From positions 1 through 35,368 of the forward strand of contig DKEW01000046.1 of the NCBI GenBank assembly GCA_002452265.1: a DNA stretch of 35,368 nucleotides, written 5' to 3'. The stretch's first letter is position 1. Each line of letters opens with the position of its first letter. Positions 15,385-24,009 of the stretch are shown here, piece after piece. The translations under genes were made by a program, and so were the position numbers. The notes beneath the pieces were generated by a model. It was given only the letters and a program-made list of their open reading frames with translations, was not told where the DNA came from and made no database searches. This DNA is from Pelobacter sp. UBA6812 (GTDB lineage: Bacteria; Desulfobacterota; Desulfuromonadia; Desulfuromonadales; Syntrophotaleaceae).

Positions 15385-15460
15385 CGGGCAAAACAGGGCC
15401 ATAACTATTTATCCGGTAAGGCAGGTAACCCCCAGAGAATACCGACAAGCTTTTGCTCAG

Positions 15461-15500
15461 GCTCCGGTGCAATGATCCGCTTTGCACCGGAGCTTTTTTT
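15461..15500 (+). terminator. Strong rho-independent terminator
   Basis: A perfect 12-bp stem pairs GCTCCGGTGCAA (15461-15472) with TTGCACCGGAGC (15482-15493), with a 9-nt loop and seven T residues after it. It ends transcription of the secreted-protein gene and insulates the hopanoid operon. Confidence 0.92.
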
Positions 15501-15643
15501 GTTCGCTGGAGAATGTCGCGGTTTTTCCTTTTCCCTCTCAAAATTTTGCCATGGACATGATCGGCCTTACTGACCTAAAATGATCCGTTCATAATCTGCA
15601 AGAGATCTTTCCGGCATAAAGTCTTCTCGGTATTTATTCTCAA

Positions 15644-15710
15644 CGGTTTTTCCCGCCCGCGTGGCGGTTCTGTGTTTTGGGAGTAAACCGAAAGCGAACA
15701 GGCCGGGCGG
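15644..15710 (+). promoter_or_regulatory. Structured leader with alternative hairpins upstream of hpnO
   Basis: CCGCC (15653-15657) pairs with GGCGG (15663-15667) across a 5-nt loop. This sits inside an outer stem of CGGTTT (15644-15649) and AAACCG (15685-15690). The same segment, CCGCCCG (15653-15659), can instead pair perfectly with CGGGCGG (15704-15710), and the two folds exclude each other. Such geometry can act as an attenuator or RNA switch. It matches no riboswitch class I know. The rest of 15501-15749 shows no gene. Confidence 0.35.
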
Positions 15711-15749
15711 ATGTCATATAACAACCTCAGACAATAGCGAGTCAGGACC

Positions 15750-17126
15750 ATGGATATTCTTTCATTGGTAAGAGAGCGTCACGCAGAAACCTATAATCTT
15801 CACAAACAGCACATCAACCCCCAGTTCGTCAGAGTGCTGGAGGTTATCGGGTTTAATCGCAACTACGTCAGCAGCAAAGGTTCCCGGCTCATCGATGCCG
15901 AGGGTCGCGAGGTCCTCGATTTTCTGGCCGGCTTTGGCGTATTTAACATCGGCCGCAACCATCCCCTGGTTGCCCAGGTGTTGCATCAGATGCTCGACTC
16001 CGATCCGGCCAATATGGTGCAGATGGATCTTGGCGGCATTTCCGGCATGCTGGCTGAAACCCTGGCAAGGATCACTCCCGGGGATCTGGATGCGGTGTTT
16101 TTCACTAACTCCGGTGCTGAAAGCGTGGAAGGGGCTTTGAAATTTGCCCGCCAGGCGACCCGCCGTCACAAGGTGGTTCATTGCCATCATGCTTTTCACG
16201 GTTTGACGCTGGGGGCGTTGTCGGTCAATGGCAATCGCGAATTCCGTGAGTACAATGAGCCGCTGCTGCCAGGTTGTATTCAAGTGCCTTTCAATGATCT
16301 GGAAGCTCTGGAGCGTGCGCTGTCCAGCGGTGATGTGGCGGCATTTATCGTCGAGCCGATTCAGGGCAAAGGGGTGTTTGTGCCGGATGATGATTATCTG
16401 CCGGGTGCCCGTCAATTATGCGATAAATACGGTACGTTGATGATAGCCGACGAAGTGCAGACCGGTTTTGGACGTACCGGCAAGATGTTCGCGGTCGACC
16501 ACTGGGGCGTGGTGCCGGATATCATGGCTGTTTCCAAAGCGCTGTCCGGAGGCTTCGTTCCGATCGGGGCGGTTATTACAAAGCGTGCCATCCATTCCAA
16601 AATATTCGACAGCATGGAACGTTGCTTCGCCCATTCCAATACCTTCGGGCAGAACGACCTTGCCATGGCAGCCGGGCTGGCTACCATCGAGGTTTTGGAA
16701 AGCGAAAAGTTGGTGGCACAGGCAGCCGAAATTGGCGATTACATCATCGCCGGCTTGAAGGAAAAGGCCGAGCGTTACGAAATGCTGCATGAAATACGCG
16801 GCAAAGGTCTGATGGTCGGCATGCAGTTCGGTGAGCCCAAGTCTCTGACGCTTAAAGCGGGCTGGAAACTTGTACACAAAATGAACGCCGATCTGTTCGG
16901 TCAGATGATTACCATGCCTTTGATGGAAAAACATAATATCCTGACGCAGGTAGCCGGACACGGTCTTGATACCGTTAAAATCCTGCCGCCGTTGGTCATC
17001 GGCCGCAAAGAAGCGGATATGTTTCTCGATGCCATGGAAGCGGTTCTTAAAGATGTTCACCGTTTTCCGGGTGCGGCCTGGACCATCACCAAAGATCTGG
17101 CTGTCCGTACATTGAAGAGTTCCTGA
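15750..17126 (+). CDS. hpnO: Hopanoid aminotransferase HpnO (aminobacteriohopanetriol synthesis)
   Basis: A class III PLP-dependent aminotransferase of 458 residues, a length usual for the family. It aminates the hopanoid side chain to give aminobacteriohopanetriol. Visible features are SGAESVEGALKFAR (PLP phosphate contact, about 120-133), HAFHGLTLGALS, IADEVQTGFGRTGKMF with the PLP-ring aspartate, and the Schiff-base lysine K263 in VSKALSGG. The assignment over a generic aminotransferase rests on the hopanoid genes hpnN, hpnH and hpnG that follow. Only 2 nt separate it from hpnN. The ATG has a weak, close AGGA, which fits control through the upstream leader. Confidence 0.85.
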   Translation: MDILSLVRERHAETYNLHKQHINPQFVRVLEVIGFNRNYVSSKGSRLIDAEGREVLDFLAGFGVFNIGRNHPLVAQVLHQMLDSDPANMVQMDLGGISGMLAETLARITPGDLDAVFFTNSGAESVEGALKFARQATRRHKVVHCHHAFHGLTLGALSVNGNREFREYNEPLLPGCIQVPFNDLEALERALSSGDVAAFIVEPIQGKGVFVPDDDYLPGARQLCDKYGTLMIADEVQTGFGRTGKMFAVDHWGVVPDIMAVSKALSGGFVPIGAVITKRAIHSKIFDSMERCFAHSNTFGQNDLAMAAGLATIEVLESEKLVAQAAEIGDYIIAGLKEKAERYEMLHEIRGKGLMVGMQFGEPKSLTLKAGWKLVHKMNADLFGQMITMPLMEKHNILTQVAGHGLDTVKILPPLVIGRKEADMFLDAMEAVLKDVHRFPGAAWTITKDLAVRTLKSS

Positions 17127-17128
17127 CT

Positions 17129-19810
17129 ATGATTTTTCGCATGTTCGATATATTTTTGTCCGGCCTCTGGCGGGTGATTTCCCGCGTGCCGCGTACCATC
17201 GTTTGGTGTGCGGTCGCGCTGGCGGCTCTTTCTGCCGTTATTTCGGTGCTGTTCTTACGCCTGGACAGCGATCAGGATAAGCTGGTTTCGCAGGATCTGC
17301 CCTATCAGCAACGTTATCTTGAGGTGCTGAAAAATTTCGGTGACCAGGAATATCTGTACATCGTTATTCAGGCTCAAGCAGGGGACACGGGTAAGCGTAG
17401 CGCCGAAAGGTTCGCAGAGGCCTTGGCAACCCGCCTCAAAGGTTTTCCTGAGCAGATTCAGGAGATCCATTATCGCCTTGCTGCTCAGGATCTGGGTCCC
17501 GGTGCTCTTTACTACGCATCCTTGGATGAGGCGAAGGGCCTGACCGAAATGGTTGGAACCATGGGGCCTTTGGCAACCGACTGGCTCCGCAGTGGCAAGT
17601 TGCCCGAGCTTGTGGAGCGGGTCAGCGGACTGCTCGGTGGTGGTGCCAGTGATGGTGCCCTTCCGGATCCCGCGTTACTTGGACCGGCCTTAGAAGGACT
17701 GGACGGATTCGTTGCCCGTATCGATCAGTCCCTGGCCGGCGTAGCGCCGACCGGTCCGGTGTTTGATATGACGGATCGTGGCGTGCATTACTTCTTTACC
17801 ACCAACCAGCGTTTGCTGGTCATGCGTTTGTTGCCGGCCAAAGACTACGGCACCATGGATGTCATCGCCGGTCCTTTGGCGACGGTCCGTGAAGCTTTGT
17901 CAAAAACCCGCGCCGAATTTCCCGGGGTCGAGGCCGGTCTGACCGGTCGACCGGTGCTGCAGGCAGATGAAATGGCCACCACCAATCTTGATATGATGCG
18001 TGCTTCGATCATTTCCGTGATACTGGTGGGATTGCTGTTCATGCTGGTGATGCACGGCTGGTTACGGCCGGTGCTGGTTATATTCTGCCTGGTTCTGGGC
18101 ATGGCCATGACTTTTGGATTTACCACGGCAACACTCGGTGTACTGAATCTTCTGTCCATCGTGTTTGCTCTGGTGCTTGTCGGTATCGGGGTGGACTTCG
18201 GAGTGCATGTCGTCATGCGCTACGTGGAAGAACGCAAGGCGGGTGCAGAAGTCGATGAAGCGGTACGTACTTCATTAATGCAGACAGGACCCGGCATTAT
18301 TCTTGGTGCCACCACATCGGTATGCGCGTTTTATGCCGTTGTATGGTCCGATTTTACCGGACTGGCTGAGCTCGGGTTGATCGGCGGCACCGGTATCTTG
18401 CTGTGCCTGGCGGTGATGCTTACAGTATTGCCGGCGTTGTTACTGATGGCAGGTCGCCGCAACCTTTTTCCCAAGTCGATGCCGCAGGCTACCGTTCTGC
18501 CGGTATTTGGAAGATTGTCGGCTCGCCCGGGCCGTTTGCTGGCCATTCTCGCTTTGGTGACCCTGGCGCTTCTGCCGGGGCTGTTCAAAGTGCGATTCAA
18601 CTACAATCTGCTTGAACTTCAGGCCAAAGGTCTGGAATCGGTGCGTTACGAAAAACGCATGATCGAGGATTCCGATGAATCGACCTGGTATGCGGTTTCT
18701 GTGGCAAAAGACCTTGAGCAACTTGACGCTTTGCGGGCGCAGTTCAAAGCGTTGCCTACCGTGGGTAAAACGGAAAGCCTCAGCGATTACCTGCCCCAAA
18801 ACCAGCAAAGCAAAGCCGCGCTGTTTAGCAAGGCAGCAACGTATCTTGAAACATTGCCGCTTCAGCCGGTGGTTGCTGGCCCCATCGATGCGCAACAGAT
18901 GCTGGATGCCCTGGACCGTCTTTCGGTTGCCTTGGATAACCTGGCTGAAAAACTGTTTGCTGCCGGTGCCGGAGAGGAACTCTCCCGCGTAGATGCACTT
19001 ATTAAAAAGCTCGATTCAGCTTATGCCCGGCTTGAAGGTGATCCGACGCTGGCGACTCGCCTCCTGCCGCTGCAGTCCCAGTTGCAGACCGATGTTATGG
19101 GCGGTCTTCGGCAACTTCAGACCTGGCTTGGTGCCAAGCCCATCGGGGTTGGGGACCTGCCGTTATTTCTGCGTGGGATGTTCGTGGGGCGTGATGGCAG
19201 CATGCAGCTCAAACTGATTCCCAAACAAAATATTTGGAAGGCTGCAAATCTTAAGACCTTTGTGCAGGATATCAGGAGAGTTGATCCGCAGGTTACCGGG
19301 GTGCCAATCAGTGTATTTGAATCGGCGCGGCTGATGAAGCATACCTTTTTGTATTCCGCTATACTGACCCTTGTACTTGTCAGTCTGTTGTTGTGGGCCA
19401 GTTCCCGCTCTCTGCGGTACATTTTACTTGCGATGTTGCCTCTGTCGGTTGGTATGATCTGGCTGCTTTCGCTGATGGGATGGTTCGGGCTGAATTTTAA
19501 TCTTGCCAACTTTTTCGCCATTCCCATCCTCATCGCCATCGGGGTTGATGGCGGGGTGCATTTCCTTGCACGCTGGAAGGAGTTACGTAACGGCTGCCTG
19601 TTTGAAACCAGCACGCCGATGGCTGTTGCCCTGAGTTTTGCCACCACCATGATCGGTTTTGGCGGGCTGCTGTTTGCGCACCATCGCGGACTTGCCAGCC
19701 TGGGGTGGGTCATGGTACTCGGTTCGCTGACGGGTATGTTGAGTTGTCTGCTGGTGCTGCCGGCGGTTCTCAAGCTTTTTCGCTATGGGGAAACTTCGGA
19801 TAAGGAGTAG
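17129..19810 (+). CDS. hpnN: Hopanoid transporter HpnN (RND/MMPL family)
   Basis: An 893-residue inner-membrane RND protein; HpnN moves hopanoids from the inner to the outer membrane in studied bacteria. The topology is the expected duplicated one: an N-terminal TM helix (about 20-42), a large periplasmic loop, a TM block at about 287-450, a second periplasmic loop with helical, Leu/Ala-rich segments, and a TM block at about 735-885. Repeated TM4 motifs carry acidic residues: GIGVDFGVHV (D356) and AIGVDGGVHF (D807). It starts 2 nt after hpnO and ends 3 nt before the PhnD-like gene, so the genes share a transcript. Cargo specificity follows from context as well as family. Confidence 0.88.
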   Translation: MIFRMFDIFLSGLWRVISRVPRTIVWCAVALAALSAVISVLFLRLDSDQDKLVSQDLPYQQRYLEVLKNFGDQEYLYIVIQAQAGDTGKRSAERFAEALATRLKGFPEQIQEIHYRLAAQDLGPGALYYASLDEAKGLTEMVGTMGPLATDWLRSGKLPELVERVSGLLGGGASDGALPDPALLGPALEGLDGFVARIDQSLAGVAPTGPVFDMTDRGVHYFFTTNQRLLVMRLLPAKDYGTMDVIAGPLATVREALSKTRAEFPGVEAGLTGRPVLQADEMATTNLDMMRASIISVILVGLLFMLVMHGWLRPVLVIFCLVLGMAMTFGFTTATLGVLNLLSIVFALVLVGIGVDFGVHVVMRYVEERKAGAEVDEAVRTSLMQTGPGIILGATTSVCAFYAVVWSDFTGLAELGLIGGTGILLCLAVMLTVLPALLLMAGRRNLFPKSMPQATVLPVFGRLSARPGRLLAILALVTLALLPGLFKVRFNYNLLELQAKGLESVRYEKRMIEDSDESTWYAVSVAKDLEQLDALRAQFKALPTVGKTESLSDYLPQNQQSKAALFSKAATYLETLPLQPVVAGPIDAQQMLDALDRLSVALDNLAEKLFAAGAGEELSRVDALIKKLDSAYARLEGDPTLATRLLPLQSQLQTDVMGGLRQLQTWLGAKPIGVGDLPLFLRGMFVGRDGSMQLKLIPKQNIWKAANLKTFVQDIRRVDPQVTGVPISVFESARLMKHTFLYSAILTLVLVSLLLWASSRSLRYILLAMLPLSVGMIWLLSLMGWFGLNFNLANFFAIPILIAIGVDGGVHFLARWKELRNGCLFETSTPMAVALSFATTMIGFGGLLFAHHRGLASLGWVMVLGSLTGMLSCLLVLPAVLKLFRYGETSDKE

Positions 19811-19813
19811 GAC

Positions 19814-20626
19814 ATGTTGCGAAACATGCTTATCGTGCTGCTATTTCTGGTCGCTACGGTCAGTCCGGCATTTTGCAGTGAAAGCTTCGATTTTGTCATT
19901 ATTCAACCGGGACAACCGGGGACTTCCGAAGACGCACAGCCGGTCATGGATGCCCTTGCGACTTATCTGCAAAATAAACTAGGCGCCGATGTTACGATTC
20001 GCGGCCACTATTTTAACCAAATCGAGCAGGCTTCCGCATATCTGGCGGATAACCGGCCCAAGTGGGGCATTGTCGGGCTTGGTTATTACCTGGGCCATGC
20101 CGGTGCACTTTGCTTGACTCCGCTAGCGTCAACCCGGCCGGGAGGAGCAGACAGCGATGTCTGGCGACTGGTCGTTGCCAAGGACGGTCCCGACAAGTGG
20201 CAATCTGTAAAAGGCGCGGTCTCGGGAACCATGTTGTTTGAGCCTGGAGTTGCCGCCGGATTGATGTTTGACACACCTGTGGCAGAGTTGCCCTTCACTC
20301 TGGAAGGGACGGTTCGTCCGTTGCGCGCTTTGCGTTCCGTATTACGAGGCAAGGGCGGTGCCGTGGTACTTGATAAACCGCAATACGATGCTGTTCAGTC
20401 TCTGTCCATGGCATCAGGTCTCAAAGTTTTGAAAACTTCTGCAGCTTTGCCGACTTCAGCCGTTGTGGCGTTCGGACCCCTAGGGAAGATTCACGAGCGT
20501 TTGCGTGCCGTGTTGCGTGAAATGCGAAACGACCCGGCTGCCGTTGATCTGCTGCAGTTGTTGCAAACCGAGGGGTTTGGCCCCGTTGATAAACGGCTTG
20601 ACGCATTGAAGGAAAAAAGTGCATGA
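19814..20626 (+). CDS. PhnD-like periplasmic substrate-binding protein in the hopanoid operon
   Basis: A 270-residue exported protein with a signal peptide (residues 1-22, cleavage after AFC/S) and a type II periplasmic-binding fold like the phosphonate-binding PhnD family: FDFVIIQPGQPG at the start, WGIVGLGYYLGHAGA as the hinge and ligand-loop segment, and a VKGAVSG/FEPG motif in the second lobe. No ABC permease or ATPase accompanies it. It lies 3 nt after hpnN with its own AAGGAG and overlaps the lipoprotein gene by 4 bp. A role as a soluble periplasmic partner of HpnN is plausible but unproven. It is not the HpnM (MlaC-like) protein found in other hopanoid clusters. Confidence 0.78.
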   Translation: MLRNMLIVLLFLVATVSPAFCSESFDFVIIQPGQPGTSEDAQPVMDALATYLQNKLGADVTIRGHYFNQIEQASAYLADNRPKWGIVGLGYYLGHAGALCLTPLASTRPGGADSDVWRLVVAKDGPDKWQSVKGAVSGTMLFEPGVAAGLMFDTPVAELPFTLEGTVRPLRALRSVLRGKGGAVVLDKPQYDAVQSLSMASGLKVLKTSAALPTSAVVAFGPLGKIHERLRAVLREMRNDPAAVDLLQLLQTEGFGPVDKRLDALKEKSA

Positions 20627-21363
20627 AGGTTGTGATTTTTTTTCTTTTTGGGGTAATATGCACCCTTTCCGGGTGTGTGGCTCCGTCGGTAGAGACGGGT
20701 ATCCCCGTTGCCGGGGTGCCTGCTGCTCCTGAAAGCTTTGATTTGTGGGAGTCTTGCGACAGTGCGCAGGCGGAAGCTTATCGCAAGGCCGCAGATCAGG
20801 ATGCCAATGCGGCCCTGCGCGGAGCTGCTTGTTATGCTTATCTGGTGGAACGTGCCAGCGGCGATCTGGATGCCGCGGAAAATGGCCGCAAATTGGCTGA
20901 AAAGGCGGTGGTTGCTTTTCCGGAAAGTGCCGAAGCCCATTATCTGCTCGGCTACTTGGCAGGACTGGTGGCGCAACGCAACTCCTTGCGGGCCTTGTCG
21001 CTGGTGCCTGTCATTGAACGTGAGGCACTGGTAGCGATTGAGTTGAACCCGAGCCTTGATCAGGCCGGCCCAGCGCGTATGCTCGGAGACCTTTACCTGC
21101 GGGCACCGGAATTTCCTGTGAGCATCGGCGACCCGTCCCTGGCTGTGGAATATTTCCGGCAGGCCGTGGAATTGTTTCCGGATCAGGCTGATAATCGCCT
21201 CGGGCTTATCGAGGCCTTGCTCGTTGAAGACCAGACTGCGGATGCCTGCCGGCAACTGCAAAATCTGTGGCAAGGGTTGGCTCCCGAGGAAGACCCCGGT
21301 AGTGTTTGGCAACGAGGGCTGGATTTGCAGCTTCGTCTGTGCGAAGGTTTGGACGATAATTAA
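20623..21363 (+). CDS. TatT-like helical-repeat lipoprotein in the hopanoid operon
   Basis: A 246-residue lipoprotein. The signal peptide ends in a lipobox, LSGC, with the lipidated cysteine C18; the next residues VAP do not give a clear inner-membrane retention signal. The mature part is all helical with TPR-like repeats: KLAEKAVVAFPESAEAHYLLGYLAG, IEREALVAIELNPSLDQAGPARMLGDLYLRAP and SLAVEYFRQAVELFPDQADNRLGLIEALL. The pattern resembles TatT, the TPR component associated with TRAP transporters that has a hydrophobic pore. It overlaps the PhnD-like gene (ATGA), so the two products probably work together. A link to hopanoid transfer is inferred from position only. Confidence 0.75.
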   Translation: MKVVIFFLFGVICTLSGCVAPSVETGIPVAGVPAAPESFDLWESCDSAQAEAYRKAADQDANAALRGAACYAYLVERASGDLDAAENGRKLAEKAVVAFPESAEAHYLLGYLAGLVAQRNSLRALSLVPVIEREALVAIELNPSLDQAGPARMLGDLYLRAPEFPVSIGDPSLAVEYFRQAVELFPDQADNRLGLIEALLVEDQTADACRQLQNLWQGLAPEEDPGSVWQRGLDLQLRLCEGLDDN

Positions 21364-21413
21364 ATTTTTTCTCTCCGGTTTTGTACCGGCATGGTAAGTA
21401 CGTAGCTATCGCT

Positions 21414-21467
21414 GACGCAGGATGGTACCCGACTGCAAAGGGACGCCGCCCTGCGTCGCTGTTTTTC
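21414..21467 (+). terminator. Possible intra-operon terminator or attenuator before hpnH
   Basis: GACGCAGG (21414-21421) pairs with CCTGCGTC (21450-21457), followed by a GCTGTTTTT run. A smaller hairpin, CCGGT-N5-ACCGG, precedes it. The loop is long (28 nt). It sits in the 186-nt gap between the lipoprotein gene and hpnH and may reduce read-through. Confidence 0.35.
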
Positions 21468-21549
21468 GCTGATGAGGATGTTTTTATCGTCGGTCCGGTT
21501 GGCCTGGCTAAAACGTTTCCATTTGATTGCCTGTTTTAAGGAGATAGTT

Positions 21550-22560
21550 TTGGGAGTTCCCTTTATTCAGAAAGCCCGTATTGGTGCTTATATTTGTAAG
21601 CAGTTGGTAAAGGGGAACCGTCGGTTTCCCCTGGTATTGATGCTTGAGCCTCTGTTTCAGTGCAATCTACGCTGCAAAGGTTGCGGGAAAATTTCCCACC
21701 CGCCGGAGATCATGAATCGTCGGTTGAGTGTCGAGGAATGCGTAGCCATGGCCGAAGAATGCGGAGCACCTATGGTTTCTCTGCCCGGTGGCGAACCTCT
21801 CATGCACCCTGATATCCATCTCATTGCCAGCGAACTTGTCGCCCGCAAACGCTTTGTCTATTTGTGTACCAATGCGTTGTTGGTGGAAAAACGTCTGGAT
21901 GATTTCGAGCCGTCGCCGTACTTGACTTTTAACGTGCACCTTGACGGTTTGCGCGACAAGCACGATACGCTGGTCAATCGCAAAGGGGTTTTTGATCAGG
22001 CTGTGCAGGCCATCCGACGTCTGGTGTCCGAAGGTTATCGCGTTACAACCAACACCACTTTTTTTGGGGATGAAACCCCGGAAAGCGCTGCAGCCCTGTT
22101 CGATTTTCTCATGTCGCTCGGTGTCGAAGGCATGACCGTGGCACCCGCTTTTAACTACGAAAGCGCCGAGGAACAGGCCAATTTCCTGGGGCGAGAGGGG
22201 AGTTACAAGCTGTTTAAAACACTGCTTCCGCAAGCCAAAGCGCGAGGCTGGCATTTTAACCACAGCAGCCTCTATCTGGATTTCCTGGCCGGTGGACAAA
22301 GCTATGCCTGTTCGCCCTGGGGTACGCCTGCAGCCAATATCTTGGGTTGGCAACGTCCCTGTTACCTGCTTAACGACGGCTATGCCGGAAGTTTTCGTGA
22401 ATTGATGGAGAATACGGATTGGGATAGCTACGGAACCGGTAGGGATGCGCGCTGTACCCATTGTATGGTACACTGCGGGTTCGAGCCGAGTGCTGTAGTG
22501 GATGCGGCTTTACATCCTCTCAAGGCGCTACGGGTTTTCTTGCGCGGTGCTGGTAACTAA
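21550..22560 (+). CDS. hpnH: Adenosylhopane synthase HpnH (radical SAM)
   Basis: HpnH joins the 5'-deoxyadenosyl group of SAM to diploptene to make adenosylhopane, the first step of side-chain elongation. The product is 336 residues. The radical SAM cluster motif is C38-x3-C42-x2-C45 (FQCNLRCKGCGKI), followed by PGGEPL, then the HpnH-specific C-terminal region with CSPWG, RPCYLL and a late CTHCMVHCGFE cluster. I place the start at TTG 21550: AAGGAG lies 6 nt upstream, and the resulting N-terminus GVPFIQKARIGAY matches the usual HpnH beginning. An ATG at 21472 would add 26 residues that do not look like the family. Confidence 0.93.
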   Translation: MGVPFIQKARIGAYICKQLVKGNRRFPLVLMLEPLFQCNLRCKGCGKISHPPEIMNRRLSVEECVAMAEECGAPMVSLPGGEPLMHPDIHLIASELVARKRFVYLCTNALLVEKRLDDFEPSPYLTFNVHLDGLRDKHDTLVNRKGVFDQAVQAIRRLVSEGYRVTTNTTFFGDETPESAAALFDFLMSLGVEGMTVAPAFNYESAEEQANFLGREGSYKLFKTLLPQAKARGWHFNHSSLYLDFLAGGQSYACSPWGTPAANILGWQRPCYLLNDGYAGSFRELMENTDWDSYGTGRDARCTHCMVHCGFEPSAVVDAALHPLKALRVFLRGAGN

Positions 22561-22599
22561 ATTTACGCCGTGGGACTTCTCGGCGTGGCAGAGGCCTCG

Positions 22600-23379
22600 A
22601 TGAACCCCGCTTGCCAGAATAATCCCTCCATTCGATTGGGCATGGTGGTTGCTCTTCCGAGCGAAGCCAGGGCTATGCTAGGCAAACGCCAATGGCTGCA
22701 CTCTGGTGATCTCGCGCAATGTAGCTGCGGTGGTTCGGAAGACGTCAATATTTTGTGGGTGCGTTGCGGTGTGGGAACTGAAAAGGCTTCCAGAGCTGCC
22801 GCATTTTTGGTTGAGCAAGGTGTTACCCACCTCGGCATTGCCGGTGTATCGGGTGGTCTGGATCCTGATCTGGGCAGTGGTCAGCTGGTGCTTGCCAGCG
22901 AGATCGTTGACGAGGGAGGTAAACGCTGGCAGGTTGCCCCTGCTTTTAAGCGGATCATGACTGCTTGTTTCGGTAGGAAAATTCGCAACGGATCTATTCT
23001 GACCACTGCAGCACCGCTCTTGACCGATGTGCAAAAAAAACTCTGGTTCGAGCGCACCAAGGCTCTGGCGGTCGATATGGAAAGTGCTGCTGTCGCGCAG
23101 GTGGCATCCGCAGCCGGGCTGCCGTTTTTTGCCCTGCGGGCTATTTGTGACGAAGCTGCAAGATCGGTTCCTGCCGCTCTTTTTGACTTGGTGGACGATA
23201 TGGGACGGCCCAGGCCCATTAAGCTGATCGGGTCGCTGATTAAGCAACCATCCCTCATACCTGTGCTGATGCGCATGCAGGGGGACTTCAGCCGGGCATT
23301 GCGGGCTCTGCGATATGGTTGGCAGGTTTGCTGCCACCTGAAACCTGTAGATTTCAATGGAGGGGAGGAACAGGTATGA
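22600..23379 (+). CDS. hpnG: Hopanoid-associated nucleoside phosphorylase HpnG
   Basis: A PNP/MTA-nucleosidase family enzyme of about 259 residues that removes adenine from adenosylhopane to give ribosylhopane (or its phosphate), directly after the HpnH step. Visible motifs are VVALPSEARAM near the N-terminus, a glycine-rich CGVGTEKAS segment, GIAGVSGGLDPDLGSGQLVLA, and the family signature VDMESAAVAQVA with the ribose-binding glutamate E161. The start is chosen as ATG 22600 with GAGG upstream; a GTG at 22570 is possible. It follows hpnH by 39 nt and overlaps the first FKBP gene by 4 bp, so the isomerase is part of the same operon. Confidence 0.85.
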   Translation: MNPACQNNPSIRLGMVVALPSEARAMLGKRQWLHSGDLAQCSCGGSEDVNILWVRCGVGTEKASRAAAFLVEQGVTHLGIAGVSGGLDPDLGSGQLVLASEIVDEGGKRWQVAPAFKRIMTACFGRKIRNGSILTTAAPLLTDVQKKLWFERTKALAVDMESAAVAQVASAAGLPFFALRAICDEAARSVPAALFDLVDDMGRPRPIKLIGSLIKQPSLIPVLMRMQGDFSRALRALRYGWQVCCHLKPVDFNGGEEQV

Positions 23380-23834
23380 CTCAGGAAATCAAGGACGGAG
23401 ACGTTATCCGTGTACTTTATACCGGACGCTATCTGGATGGACAGGTGTTTGATACTACCGACGATCGTGCCCCCTTCACCTTTATGGTCGGTTCAGGTGC
23501 GGTAATCAAGGGGTTTGACGAGGCGGTCCGCGGTATGAAGGCCGGACAGAGTACTCAGGTGACCATTGAGCCGGATAAAGCATACGGACCCCGTGATGAA
23601 ACCCATGTGGTGGACATCCCTCGCAGCAGTATGCCTGCCCAGATGCATATGGTTCCCGGTATGCAACTCAAATTGCCCCTGCAGGGTGGAAAAGCGGTAA
23701 CCGCGACGGTTGTGGACGTTACCGATGAGCATATACGTCTTGATGCCAATCATGTTATGGCCGGCAAGACTCTGGTTTTCGATATTGAAATTGTCGCAAC
23801 CGGATTGAAGCCTGCCGACCTGTTTGGAGGGTAA
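23376..23834 (+). CDS. FKBP-type peptidyl-prolyl isomerase, SlyD-like (copy 1)
   Basis: A 152-residue cytoplasmic peptidyl-prolyl cis-trans isomerase and probable chaperone. The FKBP core is present: VLYTGRYLDGQVFDTT (residues 13-28, with the Y15 and F25-D26 active-site pattern), VIKGFDEAV (43-51), and the returning strand GKTLVFDIEIV. A SlyD-type insert-in-flap domain occupies about 65-125. It lacks a C-terminal metal-binding tail. The ATG at 23376 overlaps the hpnG stop as ATGA behind GGAGGGGAGG; longer upstream reading is within hpnG. It is paralogous to the next gene, and the pair probably arose by tandem duplication. Confidence 0.9.
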   Translation: MTQEIKDGDVIRVLYTGRYLDGQVFDTTDDRAPFTFMVGSGAVIKGFDEAVRGMKAGQSTQVTIEPDKAYGPRDETHVVDIPRSSMPAQMHMVPGMQLKLPLQGGKAVTATVVDVTDEHIRLDANHVMAGKTLVFDIEIVATGLKPADLFGG

Positions 23835-23903
23835 CAAGCTTTATTGGACACTTTTTGGCTCTGGACATTCCGTTCGGGCTGAAAGTAAACTCGTATCCAC
23901 AAA

Positions 23904-23920
23904 GGAAACGAGTCGTTTCC
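23904..23920. promoter_or_regulatory. 17-bp palindrome upstream of the second FKBP gene
   Basis: GGAAACGA-G-TCGTTTCC is a perfect 8-bp inverted repeat with a one-base centre, about 90 nt before the ATG at 24010. A further GGAAAC follows at 23924. It is shaped like a dimer binding site and suggests the second isomerase has its own regulated promoter. The regulator is unknown. Confidence 0.4.
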
Positions 23921-24009
23921 GGATGGAAACAAACTAGCAACGGGGGTTACAATGTTGTCGCATGCGGCGATGGCATTTCTCAACCATCAGACCAAGGAGA
24001 CGAGGAAAA

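Noticed and set aside
15501..15749. Known riboswitch (cobalamin, SAM, TPP or c-di-GMP class) upstream of hpnO
   Set aside because: None of the conserved boxes of these classes is present. Only the alternative hairpin geometry is reported.
21472..21549. Upstream ATG start for hpnH adding 26 residues
   Set aside because: The extension is outside the usual HpnH N-terminus, and the TTG at 21550 has an ideal ribosome site and gives the family-typical beginning.
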